DNA of 64,000 nt from Odontocerum albicorne (GCA_949825065.1 OX463848.1:31187502-31251501), one strand, 5' to 3'; numbered from the stretch's first letter, positions 10,380-21,689 are shown. Numbers and translations: made by a program. Notes: generated by a model from the sequence alone, not told the origin.

Positions 10380-12220
10380 GATAAATTTTAATTAATTGTT
10401 TGGTATATCATTTTATGTATACTCAGACTATAAATATTGATAATATGATATTTAATTTTCATATGAATTGGGAGAAATGTAAAGAAAAAAGAGAACTTCA
10501 TAAAAAAACGATTCTAAAAAATTAATATCTTATTGAACTTTTATTTAATTTGTTTCAAGTTAATACTGTCACATTGGTTTAGAAGAATCTTCTTTTTAGC
10601 TAGTTTAACTTGCTGTTGATTTCGTAAGGTTTTTGTACAACAGACTTATGAAATACATACCATATATGGTATAGTTCAAAAACGAGAAATACGAGTATAT
10701 GATAAAACCACAAATTAACATAATAAATAATTTCCTACCTTCATGCTTAAAATACTAGTTAAATAAAACGTCTTTATATTCTTCTCTCAGTTTTTTTCAA
10801 AATTCTAGTCAATTTTCATTTATATGATAGTTATTCAATAAATCACAAAAAACTCTTAAATAAACCGAATATTTGTCTTTACGGATTATACAAAAAACAA
10901 AGACACCTGTGAGAGTCATATTGATGGAGCTAAGACATATAGACCCGAATTCATAGTTCGGCTTTAACAATAAATATTAATTTTCAACTATTTTTAGTGA
11001 TAAAAATTAGTACTTAAATTTACATTAAATAAAGGAATGAAGTTACGTGGTTTCACTCCCTCATGTTAAAATTTGGAGCGTATAAAGTTCGACTGTGAAT
11101 ACATATCACGAAGTTTTATGGTTGGAATTTATTATTTAGGTAATACTGCGAGTTTAGACCACAGTGGTCACTTTGACGTTAATAAAAATAGTATGGATAC
11201 ATTTGCTAATTGGTTTTAATAATGAATATATTAATTTCAATTAATATATGCCAAGATAACTTGAATACTACAACGCGTATCGCAACAACAACCAGCTTTA
11301 CAAGCCTAGAAGCTTCCAAGGGAAGGTCTAGCGGGGCGGGAAATCTCAGCCCTCTCAACCCTTCTGTGTGTACCTTTACCAAACGCTAATAAATTACGGA
11401 CACCCCCAAGGATAATTTGCAATAATTTTCAAAGATTTACGCGAGGATATTGTGGTTAAAACGTAATGGAGGTTGTTATTAATCGGAAAACACTCGATAA
11501 TTCCGAATTTCCTATTGAAATCGAGTAATTTCATTATTTTGATCACTATGGTTTACATGATTATCGCCAAGATAGGCGGAATAAATTTATTTTCATAACA
11601 AATAATAATAATTTTCTGAAAATACAATTAAATATGTTCACAATGGATTGAGTACATTTCCCCCCTTTCTAAGGGTTTAATTACTTTAGCCATGCAGAGA
11701 GCCCGATAACTCGGTCAAGCAAATAAATTTTAAGTGCAAGCGCTGTGCAAACAATCAATTTAATATTGAAGTTTCTAGTGCTTTTAGTATCCTAACAAAT
11801 TAAGAAGATAGAAATCTGACCCTTTTATTGTGAAGTATAAGCTGCCCTGTCCTATTTATTTTTCTTTGCATTTAATCTAGAGTTTCTGTTTGTTAGATAG
11901 CGCAAATACTCTATAGTACATTAATTTATCAGTGTGAATACTCTACATTAATTTATTTTCGTAATTCAATAAGAACTTGACATATAAAATTGATACATGT
12001 TTTCAATTAATTTTAATGTAAATTTCTCACAGATTAGAGTCGAGTGTTTGTCTCCAGGTTAAAATTCTTTTTGCACTTTGTCGATTCTTTTATCGAAACT
12101 TTGTTTTTATTTAAATGTAAAATTCGTAAATTTGTGCACTTTGAAGAATGTGGGGTATATCAATATATGATGGAATAAAAAAAATATTGATGATAACGTG
12201 AGTTGAAAACTAATGTGTTA
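10380..12220. other. Long A+T-rich stretch, nothing recognised
   Basis: No significant frame or mobile-element motif. A slightly G+C-richer patch lies at 11,300-11,400 (AGGTCTAGCGGGGCGGGAAA) without a recognisable identity. Confidence 0.4.
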
Positions 12221-12224
12221 AATC

Positions 12225-12420
12225 AAGTGAAAAAGAGCACCTTGTGGTGTGGTGGTATGGAGAAGTTAAAAGAATCATTTACGAAAGACTCATTAAATAT
12301 ATTTATATCTCATTATCAAACAAAAGTGGGAGTAGTGGTGGAGAACATCCAAGAAAAGGGTATTTGGACCAAGTGAAATAAATATTGAATAAAGGAAAGG
12401 TGAGTAAGATAAATAGGATA
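12225..12420 (+). mobile_element. LINE-A fragment, C-terminal part
   Basis: A frame reads IIYERLIKYIYISLSNKSG, GEHPRKGYLDQVK and ILNKGKVSKINR, matching ERLTKxIY, GRxRKxxLDQVN and ILxKGxVxSxxNR of other LINE-A copies. The 3' side is lost where the Penelope composite begins. Confidence 0.65.
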
Positions 12421-12433
12421 AGTATAACGTTCT

Positions 12434-12685
12434 CATTGAAATTTGTTTTATTAAACAAAGTTTTTTCCATTTTCGTATTAACCCTACCGGTTTCCAGGTT
12501 TTTACTTCATCATCAGGGAGCACAAACAACACAAACAAGTTCCCTTGATGATGAAGTGAACACCTTGAAACCGGCAGGGTTATACCGTTACATAAAGTGG
12601 AATAAACAGGGTTTAATAAAACAAATTACAATGTCTTTAAACCTCCACAATGTTAATGCCTTAACTATAAATAATATAATAATAT
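12434..12685. mobile_element. Penelope-derived inverted composite
   Basis: Arms of about 90 bp face each other. The left arm starts CATTGAAATTTGTTTTATTA and contains ACCCTACCGGTTTCCAGG and CATCATCAGGGAGC. The right arm contains CCCTTGATGATGAAGTG, CACCTTGAAACCGG, AGGGTTATACCG, GGAATAAACAGGG and AAATTACAATG. The right flank TCTTTAAACCTCCACAATG is shared with the copies at 4.1 and 30.9 kb but has no left counterpart. It sits directly after, and may interrupt, a LINE-A copy. Confidence 0.8.
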
Positions 12686-12717
12686 AACATTTTAAAAAAT
12701 ACAAGAATAACACAACG

Positions 12718-12917
12718 NNNNNNNNNNNNNNNNNNNNNNNNNNNNNNNNNNNNNNNNNNNNNNNNNNNNNNNNNNNNNNNNNNNNNNNNNNNNNNNNNNN
12801 NNNNNNNNNNNNNNNNNNNNNNNNNNNNNNNNNNNNNNNNNNNNNNNNNNNNNNNNNNNNNNNNNNNNNNNNNNNNNNNNNNNNNNNNNNNNNNNNNNNN
12901 NNNNNNNNNNNNNNNNN
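12718..12917. other. Assembly gap, 200 N
   Basis: Exactly 200 consecutive undetermined bases, probably a nominal gap length. It lies just after the inverted composite, where assembly may have failed because of repeats. Confidence 0.99.
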
Positions 12918-13735
12918 AATAAATGGCAAATTTATTGAGCGAGTACTCATAAAACTGTTCGAACGTTTGCTGAGGTGTCAGTTCAATAATTCACAGCAAT
13001 CTTACGCTATCGAATGGCAGGTTGCTGGAGTATAATTCAAGGCATTCCCGTGGTTACGGTGGTAAGATCATATTTTCTATGGATAGAGGCTCACCTCTTC
13101 AAAATCATTGGTGAAAATGTTCAATATACCAACGTAGAAACACCATAAAGTTAACAATATAGTTTATGGTTTATATTGCATTACACTCCCTACGTACCGG
13201 TGTTTGATTATTGCGGGATTTAATCTGTTGTATTAACTGCGGGAGGTAATCATCATTACTTATATCTTCTTCTTTGTCGTGATCTCAAAATTGAGATTAT
13301 CGAGCATATTTATGTAGTTTTCTTGGGAAAAATAGTGACCTAGTTGATGTTATCAGAATTGTATATATGTAATATGTATTGCCCTGCTGCCAACACACAG
13401 TATTTTGGGCTGTCGTACTAGGTTAGAGAGGAAATGTGTAATTTTGGATGTTAAGTGGGAGCAGAAGTGTTGTACAAATTATTTGGAACATATTAATATG
13501 GATAGAAGTAGGAAGGATTAATAGAGACGACAGGGAAAATACTGCAGCTTACGTGACCACCCACTGTGCCCTTCCACCTAGTTTATCCTGAGGGCCCACG
13601 CAATTTCTAGCGGCTGAGTACTTTCTGCGCAATCTTCGACTGACCAGTAGCGTCCACAACGTACTACCAATTAATTTCTCGCTACACCCCTATTGTTTAT
13701 ACAAGTACGAGTATATTTGAATATAAAAATAAACA
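12918..13735. other. Nothing recognised
   Basis: Unassigned; a G+C-richer patch at 13,550-13,680 has no recognisable motif. Confidence 0.4.
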
Positions 13736-13739
13736 CCAC

Positions 13740-14200
13740 GAAATACTGTTAACACCTGTGCTAACTTACGCATTGGAAACCTGTATACTTACAAAGTTTA
13801 ATGAAAAAGTCTTCAATACCTTTGAAAAAGATTCTTCGCAGAATAAATGGACCAATTTATAACGTGCAGATAGATAGATATCGAAAAGTTTTACAGTCTG
13901 TACGAGTATGTTGAAGCTAGCGTAGCAAACCTTACTAGATTGCGCTGGTTTGGACACATAGCGCACCCAGGAGCTGTAAGTGACATTGTAAGGAAGGTTT
14001 TATTCAGCGATTCGATGAGACTTAGGATAGTGGAGATACCAAAACTGAGTGGGCTGGATGGTGTGACAGAGAATTGCAGCATACTGGGTATAACCAATTG
14101 AAGGAGGCAGGCAGTTTAGAGAGCTAAATTACAGATAATTCTGCAGACAGCAAATACCCATCTGTAGTTGGGGGTTGATGATGATAAAAAATAAACATTA
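13740..14200 (+). mobile_element. LINE-C type fragment, C-terminal coding part and tail
   Basis: Reading across frames: LTYALETCILTKFNE (YGSETWxLTK pattern), FEKKILRRINGPIYN after a shift, then LTRLRWFGHIAHPGAV, SGLDGVTENCSILGITN and a remnant ending ANTHL. The order YGSETW, FExKILRRIxGP, RLRWxGHV, WxDGVxxDxxxLGIxNW and a final R/K-rich segment is that of RTE/Jockey-type LINE C-termini. The tail is TTGATGATGATAAAAAATAA. Multiple frameshifts show it is inactive. Confidence 0.7.
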
Positions 14201-14337
14201 AAATCATTACTGTCATAAGAAGATGAATCCTTATTAATATGGAAAAATCATGCGGTTATAATTTCTAACAAACTGATAAAAGTAACGATAACATATACGA
14301 GTATGTCACTTATAGGAAAATCAAGAAAAAATTGTAT

Positions 14338-14460
14338 AATCTGGCACAGTTATTGTCATGTGGCTCTTCCAAGCAACCAGAAAGGTGTTTAAAAAAGCCT
14401 TAAGTAAAAACTAGAATAGATCTCTATTTTTTAAATGTGGAAATCAAACTTGTCACTCAA
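14338..14460 (-). mobile_element. SINE fragment, degraded
   Basis: Contains the tail word GTCATGTGGC, the middle GCCTTAAGTAAAAACTAGAA and a decayed box B (GGAAATCAAACTTG) in the order of a minus-strand SINE. The box A side is missing. Confidence 0.6.
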
Positions 14461-14784
14461 ATCAACTAGAATACAGAGGAATACTGCAATTTTATCTTAA
14501 AAATATGATATTTAAGTATTTTTGGAATTCAAGTATTCTAGAAAAAGCTTTTGATTTTCAGAGTGACATAAAAAAACACTATGTGACAACGGCCACCGAC
14601 AAGACTTACTATATTCTGTAATGTTTTTTTATATCACCTAGAGAATGAAGGCTGCAATACATTCGAAATGTCGGTCAACATTTAAGCTAAATCGGAATCT
14701 AATACGGCAACAACTCCGATTAAAAAAAAAACTAGAAACAAAAATTAGATCACATAATGCATATTATTTTAAAGTTGGGGTAGG

Positions 14785-15010
14785 TAGAGAGGTTTCCTTC
14801 CATCAAAATATCATTGGCTTGATCCAAGAATGCTTTTCCTAAGTTTTCCTCTACAACGTCTTTCACTCACATTTGCACTATATTTTGCTTTGATAGTCTT
14901 TCTTTCTTTATTCGTTCTGCATACTCACACGTCGTAGTGCTCTTTTTCCCCTTACATAAAACACCAGTCTGAAGTTTACGTTCTCAAAACCCTTTCTACT
15001 GTTTTCTATC
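14785..15010 (-). mobile_element. LINE-A fragment
   Basis: Plus-strand text GGCTTGATCCAAGAATGC, TCCTCTACAACG, CTTTATTCGTTCTGCATACTC matches the reverse complement of the LINE-A linker and GHVER-coding region in other copies. The frame is not maintained. Confidence 0.55.
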
Positions 15011-15019
15011 ATACATTGT

Positions 15020-15475
15020 TACCTCGTAATTTGTTTTTTAATCAACAATTCATTGTTTAATTACAAAATGATGCCCTTAAACTTTTTTTTGGGTCATACA
15101 GTGTTTCATTCCGTATTTAACCACAATTACAAAAAAAACGTATATTAAATCACAAATTACAAAAAAGTGGTTTGGAAACATTTGTTGGAATTGCAAAAAA
15201 ATAAATGTTTTTTTCACGTAGAATAGTCGAAAGTCATTGTAATTTGGTCCCTTTTGTTTTTGATTTATTGCGCGGTTTGTGGGTAGCCAAATACCGAGTC
15301 AACGCAACGCTTATGTCATACGGTAGCAAATCACTTAATTCGATCAATGAATTTATTCACAATTTATTTATTTAGAAATATATCTATAAAAATCTGTTCT
15401 TCTGGGAAAAAATAAGTTTCAACTATAATAACTCATTTTTACACTTTAAAACGAGTAATTGTATTATATTGTATT
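15020..15475. other. Nothing recognised
   Basis: A+T-rich unassigned sequence. Confidence 0.4.
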
Positions 15476-15477
15476 TT

Positions 15478-15695
15478 ATCACACTTCGTTGTACTATATA
15501 CAATACAATCTAGCGGGCTTATTGCCATGTGGCAATCTTACAATCAACCAGAAAGATGTTCAAGTGGCCTCAAGTGAAAAACAGACTGGAATCGTTAAAT
15601 AAATAAATCTGGGTTCCATCGGGATTTGAACCCGCAACCTCTCGGTTCGGAGACAGGCGTCTTTCTAACGAGGTCATGGAGATCGTCAATGATAT
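15478..15695 (-). mobile_element. tRNA-derived SINE, best preserved minus-strand copy
   Basis: On the minus strand: GACGATCTCCATGACCTCG, TTAGAAAGACGCCTGTCTCC, a box B GGGTTCAAATCCCGATGG, GGAACCCAGATTTATT, ACGATTCCAGTCTG, TTTTCACTTGAGGCC, TTCTGGTTGATTG, and the tail AGATTGCCACATGGCAATAA followed by GCCCGCTAGATTGTATTG. Box B matches the Pol III consensus exactly. This gives the clearest picture of the family: tRNA head, unrelated middle, LINE-B-like tail. Confidence 0.9.
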
Positions 15696-15761
15696 TGTAT
15701 TATACTTTCGTTGTTTATAACCTAGGACGACAACCTAGGACGTTTATTGTAATATGATGTT

Positions 15762-15876
15762 AACGAGGCCTTATATGAAAAGCAGACTGGAACCTTTTTT
15801 ATGAAATCTGGATACTAACTGAAATTGAACCAGCAGCGACCAACAGGCGTCTTACCAACTAAACTACGGAAGTCGT
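15762..15876 (-). mobile_element. SINE fragment lacking the 3' tail
   Basis: Shows GAGGCCTTATATGAAAAGCA (middle part), a decayed link ATGAAATCTGGATAC, a decayed box B ATTGAACCAGCAG and a head ending CTACGGAAGTCGTC. It lies 70 bp from another copy in the same orientation. Confidence 0.7.
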
Positions 15877-15879
15877 CTT

Positions 15880-16345
15880 AATTTAAAATAAACACATGGT
15901 TTTCGTATTATTTTAAAACCTTAAACACGTTTGATTACGAATATCAAAAACTACAATTCTGATGTGGGCTATACATGATATCTTGCGTGTTGTTGGTTAA
16001 TTAAATCGTTTCGATAGAAATTTACGTATATATTTTGTGTACGATTTAATGTTTACGAAAGAAAATCAAGTGCTTGAATATTGACTATTAATATAAAGTA
16101 CCAATATAAAAAAACTTATTTTTTAAATTTAGGCATGTTAATAAGAAACACAATTTTTGTAAAGTATTTAAAATTAAATTCTTTTCAAAGATTTTTAAAC
16201 ATTAATTTGTATGGTAGCCTTCAGCTTATCCGAAATGGTGATTCTGATATTTTAAAGAGCGTGATCAGGAGATCAGTTTTCTTTGTTCCTATTTATCAAA
16301 CTTTTGGGCTTAGAACCATTTGAGCAGGCACGAAATTCATAGTTT
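15880..16345. other. Nothing recognised
   Basis: A+T-rich; the 80-codon frame at 16,081-16,323 (plus) has no family resemblance that I can name. Confidence 0.4.
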
Positions 16346-16349
16346 GGAA

Positions 16350-16740
16350 TCGCACGTGTTTATTTATTTATTTTATAAAGCTTACATATAAATAACATTA
16401 AAAGCATAAAGAGAAATTACATGCAGTAAAAAGAAAAAATAAATACATACATAGTTTTAAGATGCATAATATATAGTATTGCGGCAAAAAAAAAAGTAGT
16501 GAATAAGAAATCGTTATTTAGCCGAAACAACTAACTTTCATTAAAAAGAAAGCTCAAAATACTTTCTTTAAAAACATTTTCGGGGATGTTGAAGATGTCA
16601 ATATCCGAGGCCTTATTCAATTTGAACAGCCCGTGATACATAGGAAGAGCACTTGGCAGATTAGATCCACTATTGCGTGTTAGCAATACTACTAGACGTG
16701 AATAAACAATAACCCTGGTACACAATTGAGCACTGGTGAG
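16350..16740 (-). mobile_element. LINE-D type fragment: polymerase C-terminus and 3' UTR
   Basis: The minus-strand frame 16,725-16,531 ends NSGSNLPSALPMYHGLFKLN, DIDIFNIPENVFKESILSFL. The pattern of a short Leu/Tyr-rich helix, then IDIFxxSxxxFKxxI, is typical for the last residues of Jockey/CR1-like LINE polymerases. About 180 bp of 3' UTR follows, to an AATAAATAAA end near 16,355. No catalytic motif remains. Confidence 0.6.
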
Positions 16741-16784
16741 TATTTTTACCAGATGAACTCTTTAATCATACTAGAACCCATTTT

Positions 16785-16880
16785 AATTTGTTTTTTTTTC
16801 TGATACTATCGGGAATGGAACTTGAAATCTTTGGACGGAAGTCAAGCGTCTTATTAAGTAGACCACGGAGGTCGTAAATA
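16785..16880 (-). mobile_element. SINE head fragment
   Basis: Ends GACCACGGAGGTCGT (reverse complement of the SINE start) with a degraded box B (GGAATGGAACTTGAAAT) and a T-rich link. The 3' half is absent. Confidence 0.65.
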
Positions 16881-16934
16881 ACATGAAATAATTCTGTATC
16901 TTAACATCAAACATAATTTTTTTTCTAAAGAAAG

Positions 16935-17580
16935 CTAAATCGTCATACCAGAAGGCATTGAACTGGTTGAATGTTAGAAATAGACGCCAAATTCACATGC
17001 TGTCTCTATTGTAAAATAACCTTAACTGTCTCGCCGCACCCTCTTATCTCGCCGAAAAGTTTCAGCGTCTTTCCAATCATGGATTAGCGCTACGCTCAAA
17101 CATATATTGTTTATTGGCCTTCCCAGTTCACCGCTCCTCTTTCTTTACGTCGTCCTTTACTGTCCATGCAGTGAGACTCTGGAATCAGTTACAAACTAAT
17201 ATAAGACTCGCTCCGTCCTTGTCATTCTTGGCAAGCGACTGAAAAAACTCTTAATTTCTAGCCAGTAAAATAATCTGTTTCATTCCTGATTTTACTTTTC
17301 CTTTCCTCTACACCACCATTTCCTTTCCTTTTGATTGATGATATCTCACTTTATATGAAAAAAAAATGTTCGGGTGATTGTCCGTCTTTGTGGGGTTCGT
17401 AGGCATGTGCTCACGTATATGTTTATGGATTTCGTGGGGATGGATATTCATTTGAATGATTTATGCGACCACGTAACTTGCTTCATTTATTTTTGTTTGG
17501 TTGGTTGGAATAGATTGTCGCCTGGCAATAATCCGACCAGATTGTATTGCAATAAAAGTGTTAAATAAATAAGTAAATAA
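16935..17580 (+). mobile_element. LINE-B 3' end: polymerase C-terminus and 3' UTR
   Basis: From about 16,945 the codons read QKALNWLNVRNRRQIHMLSL; further on YLAEKFQRLSNHG, HRSSFFTSSFTVHAVRLWNQ and IRLAPS. This Ala-Val-Arg-Leu-Trp-Asn context followed by a basic helix is the usual end of CR1/Jockey-like LINE polymerases. The 3' UTR holds a frame related to those at 60.1 and 60.65 kb, ending in GGTTGGTTGGAATAGATTG, CCTGGCAATAATCCGACCAG, TTGTATTGCAATAAAAGTG and an AAATAAATAAG tail. The last 70 bases match the SINE tail. One stop and a shift near the ORF end show decay. Confidence 0.8.
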
Positions 17581-17694
17581 ATCGATTTGAAGGCAGAAAA
17601 CTTATTAAGGGATGACTAACCACAAAGAAAACTTTGTAGATCTTCGGATATTTGATAGAAACATGCTCGGATTTAATTATAGTGTACTTTATAT

Positions 17695-17779
17695 TTTTAG
17701 TGTTCATATGTAATCATACATTTTAGTGTTTATATGTAATCATACATTTTAGTGTTCATATCTAATCATACATTTTGAT
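17695..17779. repeat. 26-bp tandem repeat, 3 copies
   Basis: TTTTAGTGTTCATATGTAAT plus CATACA recurs at steps of 26 bp (17,701, 17,727 and 17,753). Confidence 0.92.
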
Positions 17780-17799
17780 AAGTCTTCTCTAAAAGGGTT

Positions 17800-18160
17800 G
17801 GCTTTAAGTGTTTCCTCAAGTTGCAAACCAGGTTCTGTCACAAATACTCTTACGAGTTAAAATTTTTGTTCGCAGTGATTTGTTATATGAGAACGTCAGT
17901 GGTTTCTGAAACCCTTAACCCTAATTTTGGTCTTCTTTCTATTACTTTCTTTCACATATTATTGTTGACCCTCATAATGTATCCAGAATAGCACCATTTC
18001 CGTGAAGTTGGCCTTTTCGATCTATTCATTCCTTCCGTCTTTCCCCTGATCTTCGTACACGTTTATTATATTGAAGGGCTGGACTTTTGGGGTAAAAAAC
18101 CATATATCTGATTTAAATATTTTTTCTTGGCAATAATAATTATTAACAGCGAATAATTTT
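17800..18160. other. Nothing recognised
   Basis: Unassigned spacer. Confidence 0.4.
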
Positions 18161-18167
18161 AAGTAAA

Positions 18168-18245
18168 CGACCTTTGTGGTCCAATGGTTAAACAATCGTA
18201 TTCAACCAGGAGTTTTGAGTATGATTACTGAAGTTAAACAATGAA
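18168..18245 (+). mobile_element. SINE head fragment
   Basis: CGACCTTTGTGGTCCAATGG and TTAAACAATCG resemble the SINE box A side; AGTTTTGAGTATGATTACTG is a decayed box B. The rest of the SINE is missing. Confidence 0.5.
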
Positions 18246-18308
18246 GTTAGTAGTAGTAGTTCGTAGTCTATGCGTTTCCTAAACAGATCTTCTAACATAT
18301 TTCTCGTT

Positions 18309-18368
18309 TTAGTCAAAGTTCTTCGAAATTGTTGTATTAGTATTAGTCAAAGTTCTTCGAAATTGTTT
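18309..18368. repeat. 34-bp spaced direct duplication
   Basis: AGTCAAAGTTCTTCGAAATT occurs at 18,311 and again at 18,345. Confidence 0.9.
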
Positions 18369-18544
18369 TCAATTCGTGTTGTGGGGTTTTCGACGTTTGT
18401 ATAACATATTTTTGGTTCAATGCGTCAACGTTTCAACAGTGGTGGAGCTCACATCTTCAGGGTAATCAACATGATCAATATATATTACAATGCGTGTATG
18501 TTAACAATTCTCAGATTTATCAGTAGTGAAGATTTTAAATTGTA

Positions 18545-18705
18545 TTGTAACATATTTTTGGTATATTACCATGAAACAATCCCTTTGATCCAACTACAAA
18601 AACATCCAAGATATTTTAAATGAAAACCAGACTGTAAATCTAAAAAAATTGGCGTCAACGGGAATCAAACTTGAAAATTTACTAACAAGGCTTCGGAGGT
18701 CGTAT
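18545..18705 (-). mobile_element. SINE copy, degraded
   Basis: In order: tail TTACCATGAAACAATCCC, ATCCAACTACAAAAACATCC, TTTTAAATGAAAACCAGACTG, link TTGGCGTCAACGGGAATCAA and head CTAACAAGGCTTCGGAGGTC. The box B has drifted. Confidence 0.75.
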
Positions 18706-18876
18706 AATCGGACTTGTTTACTTAGATTTATCGAGGAATCCGAAGGTCATTTCATCGGTCATTGACCGTATGTATGAATGCCGAGTGGGCGACTGCCACC
18801 TTCTTTATAAATCAAATTAACAGAGTGGATGGTGTACAAATAAAATCGATATCATATCTTGATCGTCGCAATACTA

Positions 18877-18943
18877 ATGTAAGCTATGCAAGCTCGTGAA
18901 TCACATTTATCAATTGTTCTTCACGAGCTTGCATGACTTACAT
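18877..18943. repeat. 24-bp inverted repeat (hairpin, 19-base loop)
   Basis: The arm ATGTAAGCTATGCAAGCTCG plus TGAA (18,877-18,900) is complementary, with 22 of 24 pairs, to TTCACGAGCTTGCATGACTT plus ACAT (18,920-18,943). The strong stem is unusual against the A+T-rich background. No mobile-element motif adjoins it. Confidence 0.93.
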
Positions 18944-18959
18944 ATTTCTTATAGATCCA

Positions 18960-19425
18960 AAATCATTTTTTTTTCAAAATTATTAATGCATTTGTAGATT
19001 CTTGAGTTTAATTTATCTTTCCGTTGTCACATCCATTCAACAAGATCAAAATAACTGTTCTATGTGCACACATTAAATACTACCTATATAATCAATTAAT
19101 TTATCAATTGTTGCTCTACGTACAGTGAGGAACTCTTTTTCTTTTTTATTTTCTTTATGAAACTTGACAAGTCTAGATGGTTGTACAAACTATTTTCTAT
19201 AACTGTTTGCTTTCTATTAAATCAAAATAATATTAAAAAAAACACAGTCTGTATCAAGACATCGTAGATCTGGTTTGAGTGTCACCAAACAAAATTGTTT
19301 CATTCAAACAAATTCCTGCGAAGGACAATAGCGATGCCCTTACAAAAACTCTGATTAGAAAGGGACGAGTTTCAATTCAAAAAGAAAACTTAGAAATGGG
19401 GAAACTTTCTATTGTTTTGGGATTG
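18960..19425. other. Nothing recognised
   Basis: Unassigned A+T-rich sequence. Confidence 0.4.
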
Positions 19426-19676
19426 TGAAGACCCAGCGGTGTAACTAGATCAAGAAATGTAGGGTAGCGCCCTTAGGTCCTTCTAAGGGGATCGTTTTAT
19501 GAATAAGTTATGCATTTTAAGTTTATTTTGGAACACGTGAATGCACGGTTATATTCGTTGAAACATATCCTTATGTAACGGGAACTATGTTGAGAAAAAT
19601 GCTTTTCAGCGACCTACTGTAAACCAAGTTCATCGCGGAAATTATGTGACCAATCAAATGTATTAATAAAATGTTT

Positions 19677-19784
19677 TAAATTTGTACATTCTCACAAATC
19701 ACCCATTCTATTGTGGGTGGATTGTTTATTTAAATTTGTACATTCTCACAAACCACCCATTCTATTGTGGGTGGATTGTTTATT
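19677..19784. repeat. 54-bp tandem duplication containing a hairpin
   Basis: Two near-identical units begin TAAATTTGTACATTCTCACA at 19,677 and 19,731. Each contains CCACCCATTCTATTGTGGG (CACCC pairs with GGGTG around an eight-base loop). Confidence 0.93.
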
Positions 19785-20029
19785 TAAAAAATTGTATTGT
19801 ATTAACGTTATGAATTGTGATTTATGTAGGTAATTTTTATATATGCATTTAACAATATTAATTTATTTACTATTTTATATTATTTCACACTTCGTATAAA
19901 CTGCAATCTCCAGAAAATTTTATTTAATGGAAAAAAAGAAAGTTCAATACTTAGAAACCTTGAAACTGAAGGGAATCTTAAGTTGCAAAAGTAGTGTTTA
20001 ATTTGAATAAATTAAGTGATTTAAATATC

Positions 20030-20245
20030 ATACATACATACCACCCTGTCATATCCTATATATATGTAGGTCATGCATAAAGGACAATCGTCGTGACTTT
20101 TTATCCATGTACATAACTCTAATCTCATCTACGCAATGTATGCTCTACTTTTCTCATCCTCTTTTCTTATCCTCTAACTATTTCTTTCAACTCTTTCCTA
20201 GGTTTACCTCTTCCTCTTAGCTTTCCATACATTTTAGATACTTTA
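20030..20245 (-). mobile_element. LINE C-terminal remnant
   Basis: The minus strand reads KMYGKLRGRGKPRKELKEIV, a GRGRPRKxWxxxV-like segment, followed after stops by HTLRR and a tail translating to AxPTYIxDMTG. This resembles the end of LINE polymerases with a basic R-G-R-P-R-K motif. The plus-strand edge is CATACATACATACC. Confidence 0.45.
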
Positions 20246-20279
20246 CGTAAATATTGCTTATTTAAAATACAATCTAGTA

Positions 20280-20810
20280 TAAGGAATGGTTTAAGGATAA
20301 CAAGGGGGCCTGATTTTTAAAGCTTCTGTTTCTGAATAATGACTTGTTATGTCCCTGTTCATGGCGACTCCTGGATCAACGGTCAGAAACTAGAAAAGTA
20401 CAGCAACACGAAAGATAAGGAATTCTCTAGAAGGAATTGTACGAAATTTCGCTAATTGAGTTACTACAGGCTTGATTACTGTATCTACAATATGTTTTTT
20501 CATTACTTTCTTTTAAGAAACCTGCTAATCAGAGCCGACGCTTTACGCCGGCGGCCAGTTGTAGGGGCGGTCGTATGTCATTGCTCTATAATTCATTCTG
20601 TATATTACATAATATTTAACCCAGCCTTAAGTTTCAGCTGCTCATGCTTTAAGTAAAGTTATTAAATCTGTTTTTAACCCTTTCGCTGCCCTTTTTTTAT
20701 TCTTATGACTTCTAGCGTTGGGTTATTTCTCAAAATCGAAACAACCTTATTTTGTTGACTGAAGAATTTTTAATATAATATGATAATTTTTCTGATGCAT
20801 AATAAACTAA
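20280..20810. other. Nothing recognised
   Basis: Unassigned; a short G+C-richer patch at 20,535-20,575 has no motif. Confidence 0.4.
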
Positions 20811-20814
20811 GGGT

Positions 20815-21085
20815 TGTAAGTTTATAAAATGACCCAAAGTTATGACATGGTTACAAAGTTTATATAATGACCCAAAGTTACGACATGGTTACAAAGTTTA
20901 TATAATGACCCAAAGTTACGACATGGTTACAAAGTTTATATAATGACCCAAAGTTACGACATGGTTACAAAGTTTATATAATGACCCAAAGTTACGACAT
21001 GGTTACAAAGTTTATATAATGACCTAAAGTTACCACATGGTCACAAAGTTTATATAATGACCCAAAGTTACGACATAGTTACAAA
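20815..21085. repeat. 38-bp tandem array, 7 copies
   Basis: Unit ACAAAGTTTATATAATGACC plus CAAAGTTACGACATGGTT. The GACCCAAAG word recurs every 38 bp from 20,831. Copies differ at one to three positions. Confidence 0.97.
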
Positions 21086-21119
21086 TAATAATTCAAACCG
21101 AGAAATACCAAGATTTGCT

Positions 21120-21625
21120 ATAACTATGGTTATAACAGACTATTAGTGTCAACATTGATTTATTCGAGTGAAGTGTGGACGTAGAATATGCATGAAGAGA
21201 GCCCAGTTAATGTGGTGGGTATGCTTGCACTGGGAAGAACCTGTGGTGTTTCGATGTATTATATAGTAACGAATATAATTATTAAGGATGAATGTGAGCT
21301 AAACAATGAGTATTAAGTAGGGTTAAAAAAGCACGTTGAGCTGGTATGGACATGTTTAATGAATTGGTGATGCTAGATTTCCTAATTAAAATTATAATAG
21401 AAACATGAGTGGGAGACGAGGATGATAGAGAAATGTATGAAACGGCAAAAAAGTTTTGAAATAAGGAAAAGTAAGGAGTAAGAGAAGAAAAATAGAAATT
21501 TCATGAGTAAATGTATGGATATGTAGGAAGTGAAGGAAACATATCGGGATAGAATATTATTATGCTTTGTCTTCACTCTCTACCCTAAGAGGGAAATAGT
21601 GACATGTTGTATGTATGTATGCTTC
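21120..21625 (+). mobile_element. LINE-A fragment, C-terminal part
   Basis: Starts in the region for LLVSTLIYSSEVWT (VLVPTLMYGSEW pattern), then a Cys/Gly loop region, a GHV-like part (ACATGTTTAATGAATTGG), and CMDMXEVKETYRDRILLCFV near 21,510-21,570 (cf. MDVEEAKEVCRDRNVW), ending TACCCTAAGAGGGAAATAG and a TATGTATGTATG edge. Many stops. Confidence 0.65.
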
Positions 21626-21689
21626 ATAGTGAATATTCCTTAACACTATTTTAAAATTGTACACATAGCTCTGACAGACAGTTTGTATA

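Noticed and set aside
12434..12685. Confirmed hammerhead ribozyme in the Penelope-derived arms
   Set aside because: CTGATGA and GAAAC with a small stem are present, but I could not find a convincing stem I; kept only as a possibility in the findings.
12588..12950. A 120-codon frame across the gap
   Set aside because: Most of it is translated N; an artefact of the assembly gap.
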